From Gymnopilus junonius (taxonomy: Eukaryota > Basidiomycota > Agaricomycetes > Agaricales > Galerinaceae): 64,000 bases of DNA. The DNA is taken from assembly GCA_015501075.1 (NCBI GenBank), contig JADNYJ010000090.1, forward strand, positions 62,001-126,000, in the 5' to 3' direction. Shown here one piece after another: positions 23,183 through 35,455 of the stretch (position 1 is its first letter; every line of letters starts with the position of its first letter). Below the pieces are notes generated by a model that saw nothing but the letters and a program-made list of their open reading frames with translations, made no database searches and was not told the DNA's origin. The translations under genes were made by a program, and so were the position numbers.

Positions 23183-25033
23183 ATTTGCATCTACATTGAT
23201 AGGTTTTGTGAGTCTTCAACACTTCGGTGATATCTAACGTTGTTGCTTTGCCTGGGTTTCCTTCTGCGTTTCCCTTACCTTCTTCCATGCCTATTTCTTC
23301 CCGTGTTGTCTTCTGTGTATACGTTCACTACCCTTAGAAATGATAGAGTAATATAGTAGCTGCACACCATATGCATGTAATTTGATGTCGAACCCGAGTG
23401 TTGGCTATAAATGAATTTTGCCTAGACTGCTGCATGTACATCCTGCTCACGAAATGTATCTTGAGTTACAATACGTACTGAATTAATAGATTTAGCACTA
23501 GAGTACCATTTATAAAGGCCGAATTCTAGAGCATCATCCTAAGGGACCATGGATGGTAGTGACAAGGGATCATGACATCTGCATGAGAGCATTGACGACG
23601 ACCACGGATAGTGAAGGCTGCCTCATGCCAATTTACTGTACAATTCTGACAAGGGTGGCAAGGCTTGAGATAGCATAGTAGTAAAAAGGGCCTATGAACC
23701 GATGTTTAGTACTTTAAGATCTATGATGAATCTAGAAGGGAGAAATATCCGAGACATAGCCCGCACATATATGAGAATCAAGTAAAAGCTCCGGGTTGGT
23801 CCGCGGACGTAATAGAGCATATCCTGCCAGCGACTAAAAGGTCTTGAAGTACCTTTTAAGAGGTCTGCCAAGATATCCGCAGAGCTCAATGAGAGTGAGA
23901 GTGAGAGGGCAACTTTCGACGTTTTGATTTTGATTTCGAATTTGCAACCTCACGTGCTGGCGAACTAAATTTGAAGGATCGCGCTTTTGATCCCGAACAT
24001 CATCTTCATCAGGGTCGAATTTGGTGAACTCGCATCTGACAGAGCTTCAGCGTCAATACTAAACTTCAATGCTCAAGTGATCACGGACATCTACGAATCG
24101 ACAGAACGGCCTGGATTGGCAGTGCTACCAGGCCATATCTGACTGTTGATCAATGGGAGCGCCTTGAAATGGCTTGTAGCTCGGATGATTACCAGCAGGT
24201 GGTCTCTTTAAAGAACAAGCTGGGTTTCGCCTACATACAGTTGAATGACGAGATTTATCGTGGAACAGTCTAAATTATGGGGCTCTTTCACTCAAGTGAA
24301 GTGGATTGACATGTCCTCCAGGAAACTCAATATCGTCAGGCAGCTGGATCTGACTCAAACCGAATCGCGGTTCGTTTTGATGTCCACTCGCTACAAATGC
24401 AAATCACATATCTGCGTAAGTATTACATACTCAGAAAAGTTTTTTTCAGAGTAGAACGTGGAGTTGTCTATTCCAGGACCTTAAGCGGTTCAACAATCAT
24501 CCTTGCTCTTTCGTTTGCACTCCTGCTGTCATAAGGCGTGAATAGCGAAAAACACCGATTGGAGGTGAGTCTGAGCCATTAATTTCCGTCTTCTGCCTAC
24601 ACTCCTACGTCTGGCAGGTTTTCATTGTCTCAGTAATATGACATATATGACATACAGCGCAGTCATCTGGAGTTACTTCATTAGGTCCCAGTGCGTTGGA
24701 AACTCCTTCCTTATTGTGGTAGAAGCGTCGCTGCTGCACCCTCTATCGGAATCCGGTGCCGCTTGCATTAAGTTCTTAAGCTTACATATCTCATTTTTCT
24801 AGTTACTAATCCCTCTGCCGAATCGATAACATGACTCAAAGATCGCATCTTTTCCCACTGAGGGTTTCTCAAGCCTAAATATGTCAATTCCCTACACGAA
24901 TTCCTTGCATGCGGTCCTATTTCGATTTACACTTTGCTGCCAGCAAACGGAGACAGTGTGCCGGGAACATCAGAAACGTACTTAAGGGGCGGACAAGCCT
25001 CAGCTCTCTCTGAGCTCGGCCTCTCACTTTTGA
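23183..25033. other. Gene-free stretch (1.85 kb)
   Basis: Frames are short and unsupported. A GAGAGT simple repeat lies near 23893-23910. I saw no transposon ends, tRNA or conserved block. It includes the promoter of the MFS gene at 25034. Confidence 0.45.
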
Positions 25034-26799
25034 ATGGCTTCAGACGAAGAACCCGCCAGGGACGTCGACTTCAGTGACACCAAAAAAGATGGCGTGCGTG
25101 AAAAAATCAGCAGCGTATCCGATATTTCCGATGGGCCTACCAAAGACCTCTTTTTCTTACCCATTCCAGCTCATTTGCGTCACTACCCTGATCGGCCGCC
25201 TCTCTTTAGTGTTTGGATGAATATTTGGATTGGCGTAGCGGCAAGTTTTTGTGCGTTCTCACATCGCCGTCCGTTTATCGACTATAGTAATACTTTGTTT
25301 TTCCGCAGTGATCTCAAACTTGTATTATAGCCAGCCGCTATTGAGTGAGTAGGTCTTTCGGTCACGGATTTTCATGGTTAATAGTTAATCCTGAAGTTCA
25401 AATGGCTGATGCCTTCAATGTCTCTTACGAGTCTGTCTCGAAGTGAGTTCTTAGAACATGGATCTGGAGTTCAAGCTGACTAGACCTTCCATAGCATTCC
25501 GACTCTCATTCAAGCTGGGTGAGAAAGCCAATATACTATATTCCGCTTGCCGGAGCTAACGCAAATACCTAGATACGCCATCGGGATTTTTTTCATTTGC
25601 CCGCTGGGTGACCTTGTAAGGCGCCGCCAACTCATTCTCCTTCTCGTATTTTCTACCGCCTCCCTCACCATTGGGCTCGCCGTTACAAACAACCTAGTTG
25701 TATTTCAGATCTTGAACTTTCTGATTGGACTGGGGAACATGTCACCGCAGATCCTCGCACCACTTGCTGCAGACCTCGCGGGTCCTGAGCACCGAGGGTT
25801 TGCTTATTCCATCGTTCTAACAGGAATGCTGACAGGCACCCTCATGGCGCGTGTGTTGGCTGGTGTTATGGGCGAATTTTTGTCCTGGCGTGTCATTTAC
25901 TATTTAGCGATCGGTGCTCAGTATGCCATCGTCCTAATGTGTTACTGGGTACTGCCCGATTACCCTTGCAAGAATAAGTCTTTATCTTATCGGACCGTTT
26001 TATGGAGCATGGTCAAGTATGCCGTCACAGAGCCACTGGTGGTTCAAGTCGAACTCATGTCTATCGCGACGAGTGCTTGTTTTTCAAGTTACTGGGTAAC
26101 TCTCACCTTTCTTCTCGGAGGACCACCTTATAATTATTCAACGTCAGTACCTCCCCGTCCCGCAGAACTCACGACTTTCATCTAACTACTTTTGAAAGGC
26201 TTCTAATTGGCCTTTTCGGTCTTCTAGGACTAGCTGGAATAGCTATGGGCCCTTTCGCTGGCCGTTTACTTGATCACATTCCTCCGTGGCATGGTATCCT
26301 TGTCTCGACCATTCTACTCTTGGTCTTCCAAGCCGTACAGACCGCCGCTGCTGGCATTAACATATCAGCAGTAATCATTGCTTGCATCGGCCTTGATGCA
26401 GTCCGTCAGATACAGAACGTGTCAATTGCGACTAATATATTCAGGCAAGGAATTCAATATCATGTACGCTACGAAATGCTGATGACAACCTGCTGAAATA
26501 CAGTGTCGACATACAGGCGATCTCTCGATTGAACTCTTTATACGTCTTAGCTGTAAGCCAACATTCCCGTTTCTTGTTCGAGGCTTCTCTGATGCACTTA
26601 TGTGCAGTTCTACGGTGGACAGCTTATGGGGACATCAGTTGGTACAAAGGTCTTCGTAGAGCATGGATGGCGAGCATGCGCGGCTCTTGGAATGGCATGG
26701 TATGGTGCACAAATTGTAATCATCCTCCTCCGGGGTCCGAATTGCAAAAGACGCACATGGTTTGGCTATGAAGGAGGCCTGGGGATGAAGAAGGTTTAG
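25034..26799 (+). CDS. MFS transporter, distinct subfamily
   Basis: ATG at 25034 opens a cytosolic tail (MASDEEPARDVDFSDTKKDG). Membrane segments follow across about seven exons: SVWMNIWIGVAASF, LISNLYYSQPLL, the long exon 25574-26142 with YAIGIFFICPLGDLVRRRQL (helix 2 plus motif A-like loop), NLVVFQILNFLIGLGNMSPQ, DLAGPEHRGFAYSIVLTGML, then FGLLGLAGIAMGPFAGRLLD, GILVSTILLLVFQAVQTAA and FYGGQLMGTSVGTKVFVEHG. TAG at 26797-26799. Intron 26445-26503 uses a GC donor (GCAAGG). The gene is unlike the two MFS genes upstream and more like the compact MFS group with the NLYY(S/N)QPLL signature, so it is a neighbour rather than a third duplicate. No frame break seen. Confidence 0.85.
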
Positions 26800-26976
26800 A
26801 TGCTTTATTATCAACACAACTTCTGAGGTTATTTAGATTACTTAGAATGTTCCGTCCATAGCGGTGGTAGATGTCCCTAAAGGACGATGGATACAAAAAA
26901 AAAGAAAAAAGAAAGTCCCGTCCACTAAAAATATCGTAGAAAAAATAGTATAGAATTGACCCCAAAAGTACATAAA

Positions 26977-28270
26977 TTATCCCGACGGTAGTGGTGCAGA
27001 AAGAACTATCGATTCACGTGCATATTCATCCCGTTGGCCGATAATGATCTCTTTCCTTTCTCCGTCTTCTGTTTGCAAGGCAGTCAGCAATTTTATTGCA
27101 TGCATGGTTGTGGCATTCCTGGTATCAGGGTCCCAATATGCGAAAAGCTCCACTTTTTGCAGGTGCTTTAATCCTTTCAACAAGGTCAGGCAAGGCTAGG
27201 AAACCATGCAGGTCAGCAAAGTGCGTAAACAAATAGATACACTTGGCCTACCTCGATATGATAAAGAGAAAGAGAACTTCCGCAATGCAAGACGATATGT
27301 GAAGATTCGGAAGGCCTTTCACGACATCTGAGGTTTAATTCATTAGTCATCCTTTCTTTCTTTGGGGTATAATATGTTACCTGCCAGCCACTCTCTATCT
27401 TCAGCATGAAAAGCGAGGCTCTTGAGTTGCCTACAAAGTTGAAGGCGACTCACTGCGTAGGGCCTGTGTTTCCAAAAGCCGGAAGAGTAGCGGGTGATGT
27501 CCATCCAGTTAATAGATTGCAGGTTTGGACAAGAACTGAGGAATGGATATGCCCATTTGGAAATTATTGCTGTCGAAACTTGTGGATATGAATATTGGCT
27601 AAATGCCTTGTCTAACATCTTGGGTATTCCAGTGGATTGACTGTCATTCCTCAATATGCGAAGTTTCACAATGCGGAGGTTCGGAAAGAGATGAAGGCAA
27701 CGTGCAAGTTCCAATAGGACAGGCTTGTCGGAATGCCGCGCTACGTCAACGTTTACGATTCTGCATGAAAACTGGGGAGTTCGGTTCGTGCAGGTCAAGT
27801 AACGCCAACGATACTTACTGTACATATTCAGCAAGGGCAGGATCTCGCACTGTCACCGTTTCCAACTGACGCACTAGTTCAAGGTTGTGCTCTTTCTCTA
27901 CAGCCAGACGCGGAGTCCACGTCTTTCCAAACCTCTGAACGACAACTCCTTCCCAGACTTCAATGCGACGCCACAGGTACGGGCGAAAGATGAGCCGCAA
28001 GTTTTTACAAGTCTGAGAGAGAGCAAATATTACTTCGCGCCAAGCAAAGTGTTCTTCGGCTTCAACTACAGGGAGTACTCTTGAGTGAGAAGTGTCGTTC
28101 AGACCCGGGTCGCGTGGTCTTGGAAAGTAGGATATGATCTCCAGAAGCAGTTCAGCTGGAAAGATTGGAAGACCAGATGTGTTCTTCGCTATGGGATTGG
28201 GGCATTCGTCGAGATCTAGAGATGCAGGACTCGTTTCGACGTTTTGACCTCTTTGCCTCTTCTTCGACAT
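26977..28270 (-). CDS. F-box protein with LRR-like C-terminus
   Basis: Reverse-strand gene, start ATG complementary to 28268-28270 (MSKKRQRGQN), stop complementary to 26977-26979. The F-box is LPIFPAELLLEIISYFPRPRD, followed by FALSQTCKNLRLIFRPYLWRRI. The next exon has IVNVDVARHSDKPVLLELARCLHLFPNLRIVKLRIL, an LRR-like block. Later exons are shorter (DVVKGLPNLHISSC; LLKGLKHLQKVELFAYWD). Four exons; the first intron splits the codon after EYV, the same position as in the forward copies at 32303 and 34102. F-box proteins recruit substrates to SCF ubiquitin ligases through Skp1; that role is inferred from family only. An upstream in-frame extension reaches 28399 but lacks similarity to the paralogues. 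Confidence 0.8.
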
Positions 28271-29849
28271 GAATTTGACACCGAAATGAAGGAAGGGGAC
28301 CTTGAGCTTGTCAAAATAAACTCGCGCCAATAAGGCAGGTCCTGAGGCATAAGACTGAGAAGTCAAAAAATGATCTAGAGAGAGGAAGGAAAGAGTCAAT
28401 GGGAGTCATCGATGATCGGTGCCACCGCCAGTGGCCGCTGAGCGCTGTCATCAGTCGTCGGCGACTCGATATATCCGGGCCGCATAGGATCAACCAGGAT
28501 TTTGATTTTTATCTTGACTCCTTTCCTCTATAACCATGGGAGCTCAAGCGCTCGCTGCTTAGAACACTATACTTTATACCATTGCAACGACTGACTCATT
28601 AATGAGCCTTCTGTGAGGCTTGCTCGTGTCCCTTTGGAGCACCAAACCTTCCCGTCGACAAATTTTCAATTACTATCCCCGCTGCCAGCCCCTGGAGGTG
28701 GTCCTGAAGAGTTTCACGGCGTAAAAAGTTCTTACAGTTGGAATAGATATCGCCATTTCACATCCGGATATCCTTAGCGTCGTTTCTTTGGCCTCCATCC
28801 CGCCCAGCAATCCGATATGCTACACTTGCGTGGCTTAAATGAACTCTTCGATTCATGTTGTAGCCAAAAGATGCCTGCACGCGGTACGTCGCGAGTCTCT
28901 CTGACAAGATTACACCCCTTCATTTTCTACACAGAATCTGCATGTCGTCTCGAAGCCATTGGCCACCGCATAACACCCATAATCTCGTACCACACTCTGG
29001 GTTCTGTACTATCAAACTCACTCCGAGGGGCAATGGATAGTAAAGAACTGTCTTCTTAAGACGTACTTTGTCTATCGAGGTCCAGAAGATTCATGACAAA
29101 AGTTCGCTGAGTACCTTTCATTGGCACGTAAACCTTTCTGCCAACCCCCTCACTTGTATGAAACAGGTGGGCGTCTCAACTCCTCTATACCGCTAATTCT
29201 CGGCAAAGGAGCCATTCACAAACGAGGAACGAGTTGTCATTTCTCACTGAATTTCTATCGGAATTAACTAAAATTTCCCTCGTTCAGCACCCCCGGTCTC
29301 AACTGAAACCGGTAATAAGGCATACTGTCGCTACACACTGTCCTAAAACACTAACGACAAATAACACAGATTTTCTCATGTACGACCAAAAGACTCTGCA
29401 GAAAACTCCTACGGCGACGAGTGCTTTGCGAAAAAGGATATATATAGCTTTCCTCCTAATCCTGTCATTTTGTATTGGTGTTTGCCACATCTTGAAGAAG
29501 AAAGATCATCAACGTTGTGCTCCACTCTATTCAGTATTCACCCCACCTTGCCCAGTCTGCCCCGGACGTCCCCGCACTAGGCTAAATTTAACAGGGCATG
29601 CTCATCTTCTGTCTCCGACCGAACCGCAAGGAAGAGCTCCGCTTTCTCCATAATTCATGACAGGGCATCTCTTCGATTCTTTAACTTCTGTATATAAGCT
29701 CGGATATCGAGAAATGATAACTTGTTCATCAATCGCTCATTACTACCATCCCATGGGCATATATACCTGCGTTGGGCGCTGACCCATTTTCCAGTTGCTT
29801 TCGTGCCCGACTTTCCTTCATTGGCCCTTCGTTTCTTGTCTACTCTAAC
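28271..29849. other. Gene-poor stretch with coding-like fragments
   Basis: Frames such as 28760-28850 (IAISHPDILSVVSLASIPPS) and 28970-29230 look coding-like but are broken by stops and have no clean splice pattern. The frame ending at 29653 has no ATG near its start. I could not identify a family, so this may be a decayed gene. Confidence 0.3.
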
Positions 29850-31772
29850 ATGACACAACTCATTCCCTCAGTCAACTCTGACATATTTGATACGTAAGCC
29901 TCAGGTTTCATTCGATTGCCTCTACACCGTCTTACGTCTTTTATTCAAGTGTCAATACAAATGTGAGCCGGCTGAATTGACCGCATAACGCGCTATTTCA
30001 TATGAGTGTATATAGTATGTAGGGTTCGCCAGTTTTGCAGTCTTAGTATGGGACCATATCGATACCTTTGCGGACGAAGTAAGCACTTGGATTACTGCGG
30101 GAAGAATTGCTCTGACCAACTTTGTTTTAGGTCGAGTTAATTTGGAAAGGAAAACGCAAAGGCCTTTGTGAGTTCCCGCCTCATTATTTTTACGGCCTCA
30201 GGGCTGAATGAAATCTCTTTGCAGTCATTTACCTCTTCCTTTTCGTATGTAACTTTTACACTGGCCGTTTATTTGCTAAGTTCATCGATGTATTGCAGAA
30301 CCGTTATTTCACTCCTCTTGGCTTTATCATCAATTTATACGGTATCGTCTTTTTTTTTCCTGTATAAATATCTATCTTAAGAATATTCGCAACAAGCGTA
30401 CTTATCCCCCTCTTGGACAATCGAAGTAAGTATTTCACTCTTCATTCCTTCTAAGCATTTTTTGAATGGATTTCTCTGCTCAGAGGTGAAGAAAGGAGAC
30501 TCTAACAATCTGTTCGTCACTCACCGACATCAGATGCGCACGATTTGTTAGATATGAAGGCTGCACTGTGGCCATGGCCGTCGAGGGTGTCGGCCTCATG
30601 ATGCTTTTGCGCATCAGGGCTATCTATCCTCATCAAAGATGGATAACCGCAGGCCTTGGAGGACTTCTCGTTATTGAGACCATTATGAATGCTTGGCTGA
30701 TCAGTCGAGGCCAGCGTGCGTAGAGTGTATTGCCACTTCTTCCTTTAAATTGACAATTTGCTTCTTTTAAAATCTATTTAGCGGTGATTCACAACCCGAA
30801 CTCAGGAGTCCATGGTAAGTACAATCAATTTATCCGCTCGAACCTTAGCTGATCTTGAGCTACAGCCTGTAGCATGATATTCGATCCATCAATGTAAGTT
30901 TCTGCCTATAAATGCAGCTGTCAGCTACCCATTGATCGACTATTTAATCTTTAGAAGTAGTGCGGCGTCTGCCTCCGCATGGATACCTCTTCTTTACGAT
31001 ACTATTATTTTTGGATTGACTCTATACCGAACTCTACCTCCAATTCTGCGAGAAGAAGCGAGTTACATTATAAAGCGCCTTCTTGAGGATGGAATGCTTT
31101 ATTACAGGTGAGCGCCTTAGTTTTGGTCTTTACTGTACTGCCTTTTGACCGATTTCAGCGTGATTTTTTCAGTGACCTTCGTACTGACGTTTATGATCGT
31201 GGGTGCTCCCCCAGGAACGAAGAACATTTGTGCTCAGTAAGCATCCATATTAAACGCTTTTTACTTTGTCTGACTGAAACGTTGATAGAATGGAGCAACT
31301 GTGAGCTTTCCACCTCCTATCACTTCCAATTAAATTCTAATGATCTCCTCATCCCCTTCATTAATAAGGATAACTGTAAGTATATTCGTTTGGAACGCTT
31401 ACGCCCCAAATAACCGCTATTTAGGTTGCCATGATGTCCAGGATCACACTCAATCTGAAGAGGGCCGGTGAACAACTAAATTCTGACACCCTATCATCAC
31501 CTAAATCTCTTCTTTTTGATCGCATGCGACGTCGGAGTCGCCAGCTTTCTGAACGACGCCCATCTTTCATCATGACCTTTCCTCTTCCAGCCTTTCCAGC
31601 TACCATTATTAACTCGGTTTCAGGAAGCACAGAAATTGTTTTTGCTCATCCAAGCCCGTTACCGACGCCCATCACACCGGACGAAAGAATCGGGCCCATT
31701 GGTATAAGCGATGGGGCGCCTGAACAGAACACTCCTATAACCGTGCCTCCACGTTCTGCCTATGTTGTATAA
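29850..31772 (+). CDS. DUF6533-type seven-helix membrane protein
   Basis: ATG at 29850 (MTQLIPSVNSDIFDT), about twelve short introns, TAA at 31770-31772; about 400 residues. The N-terminal DUF6533 block is clear across exons: YVGFASFAVLVWDHIDTFADE, VELIWKGKRKGL, IYLFLF-NRYFTPLGFIINLY, then QAYLSPSWTIE. It continues CARFVRYEGCTVAMAVEGVGLMMLLRIRAIYPHQRW. Further helices include GLGGLLVIETIMNAWLI and WIPLLYDTIIFGLTLYRTL. The C-tail is cytosolic-like and rich in Ser and Arg (RMRRRSRQLSERRPS). This family is expanded in Agaricomycetes and uncharacterised; a receptor-like function is only inference from topology. No frame break seen in the exons I traced. Confidence 0.82.
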
Positions 31773-31869
31773 TTAAGCAAGCATTCCATGTACCGTATTG
31801 TATTAGAAAATGATCAAATTTTCGCTATTGGTATCTGCAGCCCAGAAAATACATGTTCCTTAACTGGCA

Positions 31870-32110
31870 TCTAGTCCACGTACATGTACGATCTCAATCT
31901 TGCACAGGATGTCGAGTGGGTGGTTTACCTTATACTGTACTCGTCGGTGAATGATCATGCCAGCGTAATTAATATCGAGGTTGTCGATTTCTCGATCAAG
32001 CTGGTGTTCCAATCTTCGTGCCATTAAAGGTAAAATATACAAAGAATGTTTTTCAATTATCAATATCTGCAAATTCGTTCGTTGAAATCTGGAACTTGGA
32101 ATACCGTTAT
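31870..32110 (+). pseudogene. F-box paralogue relic
   Basis: A fragment homologous to the exon 1/exon 2 junction of the F-box genes at 32303 and 34102. It contains a degraded VRDxxLAxDVE block near 31880-31915, an INIEVVDFSIK block near 31968-32003, and a short match to YxQIRSV near 32060-32080. The stretch between is shortened and out of frame. No F-box and no C-terminus remain. It lies about 200 bp upstream of the intact paralogue and marks an older tandem copy. Confidence 0.65.
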
Positions 32111-32302
32111 TACCCTCCTGCGTAGCAGCACCCTCTGTCACCTGGATGTACGCTGATGTTCTTTCTCAGTCTCAAACGTCGTGTGTATCGAGCAGCTGGA
32201 AGGCTAAATTTAGCCGTCTGCAAGTACTCAGACCTCCCACGCCAATTACCCAATTACTTTACACCTAACACCCACTGTCTCTGAGCACCATAACGCTTGG
32301 AT

Positions 32303-33658
32303 ATGAGTACTATCCGTGATTCCTTAAAAGAATCTGTTTCTAGAAAGACTCGTTCTTCGGTCATCAAGACTAAAAGACCTCGAAGGCATATTCCACAACC
32401 GTCAAAGGAGAGACCTGTATCTGTCGCTTTCCCTATCCTTCCAGTCGAGCTTCTTTTAGAAATCTTGTCCTATTTTCCAAGGCCCGTCGACCCGCTGTCT
32501 ACAGAGCGCTGGTGCACACTTTTCGACGACGCAGATGCGAGCGAATATCTGGCTTGGCGCAAAACGTTATTGTCGCTCTCTCAGACGTGCAGACACTGGC
32601 GGGAAGTCTTTTGGACACAGCTCTGGAGGTGTATCGAAGTCTGCGAAGAGATGCATACTGAGGAGCACGGAAAACTATCCAAGGGGCATCCGTATTATGT
32701 AGCACGAAACGCGACTATAGAGAGACGGTTTAACAGCGAACTGGTCCGTCAGCTTGAGGTTGTCACAGTACGTGATCCATGTCTTGCAGATTATGTGAAG
32801 TGAGTGATATCGTTTACTTTCTGTCCTCAACTTCTGAACCGGATTGCTAGAATAATTAATGTTGAGGTGGTAGAGTTCTCTATCAAGAAGGTTTTGATTG
32901 AGCTTGCCCGTTGTCTTTCCCTTTTCCCTAACCTTCGAGACATCAAACTTCAGATTCTGAAAACACAACAAACCGAGATCAGTCTAGCAAGCATCGTAAG
33001 AAGCGTGTTCTCCGAGCATAAATATATGCAGATTCGCTCTGTGGGTGTCTGCAATATGTCGTATCCGTTGCTATCCTCCTGTCCTGAAGCTCGCCACGTC
33101 GGCTGGAGATTAGTCAGCTCTAATAGGTCTGAACACCCTCTGCAGTATCAACTTTCAGGAGGCATACCTTGTTGCCCTAGGGTAGAGTGCCTTGAGTTGT
33201 ATGCATATTGGACACGAAACCCTGAAGGTCAAGTTTACAACAACTGCTTCTGAAGTACTTAGCAGGAAACTGACAAAAATCCCAGACAATTCCTTAGAAT
33301 CTATTGCAGAAGCATTTCCAAACGTTCGTGAATTGACCCTGAGGTGGAAGGCATTCTGGATTCATGTGAGCGTTCGATGCCGTACTTTAATTCACTATTG
33401 TGACGAATAATTATTTTAACTCTGTAGAGCGATTTGCCCGACCTTGACTTCCTGATAAAGCTTCTACGATTGCGAAAGATAGAAATGCTTACTCTTCCGA
33501 ATATTAAAGGAGACGACAGGCGGGAATTTGCCAGAACACTTGTGGAGCACCTTCTCAAATTGCAGAAGAGGGATGGGGAGGCGAAGGAAGCTATCTTGCA
33601 TTGGGCCACCAATAAATTTCCAGAGAAAACAATCCTTCCAGCTCCCCCGTCAAAATGA
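32303..33658 (+). CDS. F-box protein with LRR-like C-terminus, intact copy
   Basis: ATG at 32303 (MSTIRDSLKESVSRKTR), TGA at 33656-33658, about 400 residues. The basic N-terminus is followed by the F-box FPILPVELLLEILSYFPRPVD, then WRKTLLSLSQTCRHWREVFWTQLWRCIEVCEE. The first exon ends in VTVRDPCLADYVK. Exon 2 has INVEVVEFSIKKVLIELARCLSLFPNLRDIKLQIL and PLLSSCPEARHVGWR. Later exons encode SIAEAFPNVRELTLRWKAFW and LIKLLRLRKIEMLTLPNI, LRR-like strands. This is the best-preserved copy of the local family and serves as the reference for the decayed ones. Inferred role: substrate receptor of an SCF ubiquitin ligase; target unknown. Confidence 0.82.
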
Positions 33659-33733
33659 AGTGGTCTAGGCTACTCAATGGCATTATAATACATGTTTAAT
33701 ACCGTTATTTACGATAGAAAAATGGCCCTGACA

Positions 33734-33943
33734 CACTGCTGGCACCAACCTCTGTTTCTTTGGGAAACAGCATGAAAGAAACATGTCACCTGATTTCTTT
33801 TAGGTGTTTCTCCAGAAACCAGCGTTCGGCCTTGCCTAATTTGGTATGGCCGACCGGTTTCTCAAGAAAACAGTGGAAAAAAGTCATATGACGTGTTTCC
33901 TAGGTACTGTTTCCTCAAGAAACACTACTCAGTGCCAGCAGTG
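33734..33943. mobile_element. CACTA-like miniature inverted-repeat element (210 bp)
   Basis: The ends are CACTGCTGGCAC and its exact reverse complement, flanked by the 3-bp direct repeat ACA (33731-33733 and 33944-33946). CACT(A/G) ends with a 3-bp duplication are the mark of the CACTA/EnSpm superfamily. The interior is made of small palindromes around GTTTC/GAAAC (near 33752, 33803, 33860 and 33890), so the whole element can fold back. No coding capacity. Confidence 0.78.
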
Positions 33944-34101
33944 ACACTAACTATTGTCAGTCCTGGTCATGATTTTGTGTCGAACGGCTTAACAGGACGT
34001 TGCGGTTGCTTTGTGGGAGGCTAAAATTAGTCTTCGCGCAAGGGGTGTTCTCACGCCTCTCACTTCCTTTCACTCTGAGTACCATACGGCTGATTTTAGT
34101 C

Positions 34102-35455
34102 ATGACTACTTCCAAGTCTATTTCTAAGAAGGCTCGTACTTCGATTGGCAGCAAAGACCAACAACTTCAAAAATGTGACCATCCAGTGAAAGAGAAACAT
34201 CAATATCTGTCGTTAAGAATGCGAGTGGATTCTCTGTTACCCCAGTTGAACTGCTTTCAGAAATCGCATCGTACATTCCGAGACCCGTCGATCCGTTATC
34301 TACCGAGCGCTGGTGCTCACTTTTCAGCGACTCAGATGCAAGGGAATACCTAGCTTGGCGAAAAACGTTATCATCCCTCTCAAGGACGTGCAGGCACTGG
34401 CGGGGTTCTTTTGGCCACAGCTATGGAGGAGGATTGAAATATGTGAAGGAATGTATGTGGACTTGGAGGAGCATACAAAGCTTTCGAAGGAACGGGAGAA
34501 AGAGAGAGTTTTCAACGTTGAATTGGTCCGTCAGCTCGAGATTATCACGGTGCGTGATCCCTATCTTGCGGACTACGTCAAGTGAGTGTGGCATCCATTG
34601 CTTCCTGTCCTCCATTCCTGAGCCATGATAAAAATTCTAGGGAAATAAATATTGAGGTGGTTGAGTTCTCAATCAAGCCGGTTTTGGTCGAGCTGGCTCG
34701 TTGCCTTTCCCTTTTCCCCAACCTTCGGCATGTCAAAATCCAGGTTCTGCGGACAAACAAGGCAGAGAGCAGTCTAGCCAACATTGTAAGAAGTGTATTC
34801 TCCAAGCGCAAATATCCGCAGATTCGCTCCGTGGGTATCTGTGATGTGTCTTATCCATTTCTGTCTGCCTGTCCGGAAGCGCACTCTGTCAGCTGGAGAT
34901 GGTCCAACTTTAATCAATTTAGATTTAAAGATAATTTCAGTCTTCAAGCTCGCCTTCCTGTCTGGCCTTGGGTAGAAAAGCTCCAGTTGACTATTCCATC
35001 TGCTGAATACCTGGAAGGTAATGTTTTGTACTCCTGAAAATCATTCAAAAAAATTGAGGTAACATTGTTCTATAGAAGTTGCTGGAGCTGTTCCGAATGT
35101 CCATGAATTTATTGTGAAGGGGGATCCGGATTCATGGTTCATGGTACGTAATGTTTGTTTACTTACATTAATTTTGTTTTCACCCTTCTATTGCTTGTTG
35201 TCTCTGCCCCAGCCTGGACTCTCTACCTTGAATTTCATTCCGAGGCTTCTTCACTTGCGAAGGATTGAGATTTTTGTGGTCATGAATCTGATGCATGATT
35301 GGAAGAGGTTTTTTAGAACAGTAATAGAGAATTTGCTCGAGGTGCAGAAGCAGGATGGTGAGGACAAGGAAGCTGTGTTGCACTGGGCTGCCTTTCCATC
35401 TGACACCGAGGCAATAATGGAGACAAAGGTTCTCCCTGCTCCCCGGCATTATTAA
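34102..35455 (+). pseudogene. F-box paralogue with at least two frameshifts
   Basis: Same-strand paralogue of 32303 with the same exon layout: ATG at 34102 (MTTSKSISKKARTSIGSKD), TAA at 35453-35455. Exon 1 changes frame twice. Near 34190-34205 it leaves the start frame and continues as TPVELLSEIASYIPRPVDP (the F-box). At the G-run 34403-34406 it shifts again, to FFWPQLWRRIEICEGMY. From there on it is open: VRQLEIITVRDPYLADYVK, INIEVVEFSIKPVLVELARC, YPFLSACPEAHSVSWRW. The rest of the C-terminal LRR-like part is preserved (FIPRLLHLRRIEIFVV). The F-box can only be made if both breaks are corrected. Probably a recent pseudogene, or two consensus errors. Confidence 0.78.

Noticed and set aside
29234..29653. 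139-codon frame
   Set aside because: Begins at a TTG, has no ATG near its start, composition is not protein-like and there is no splice context.
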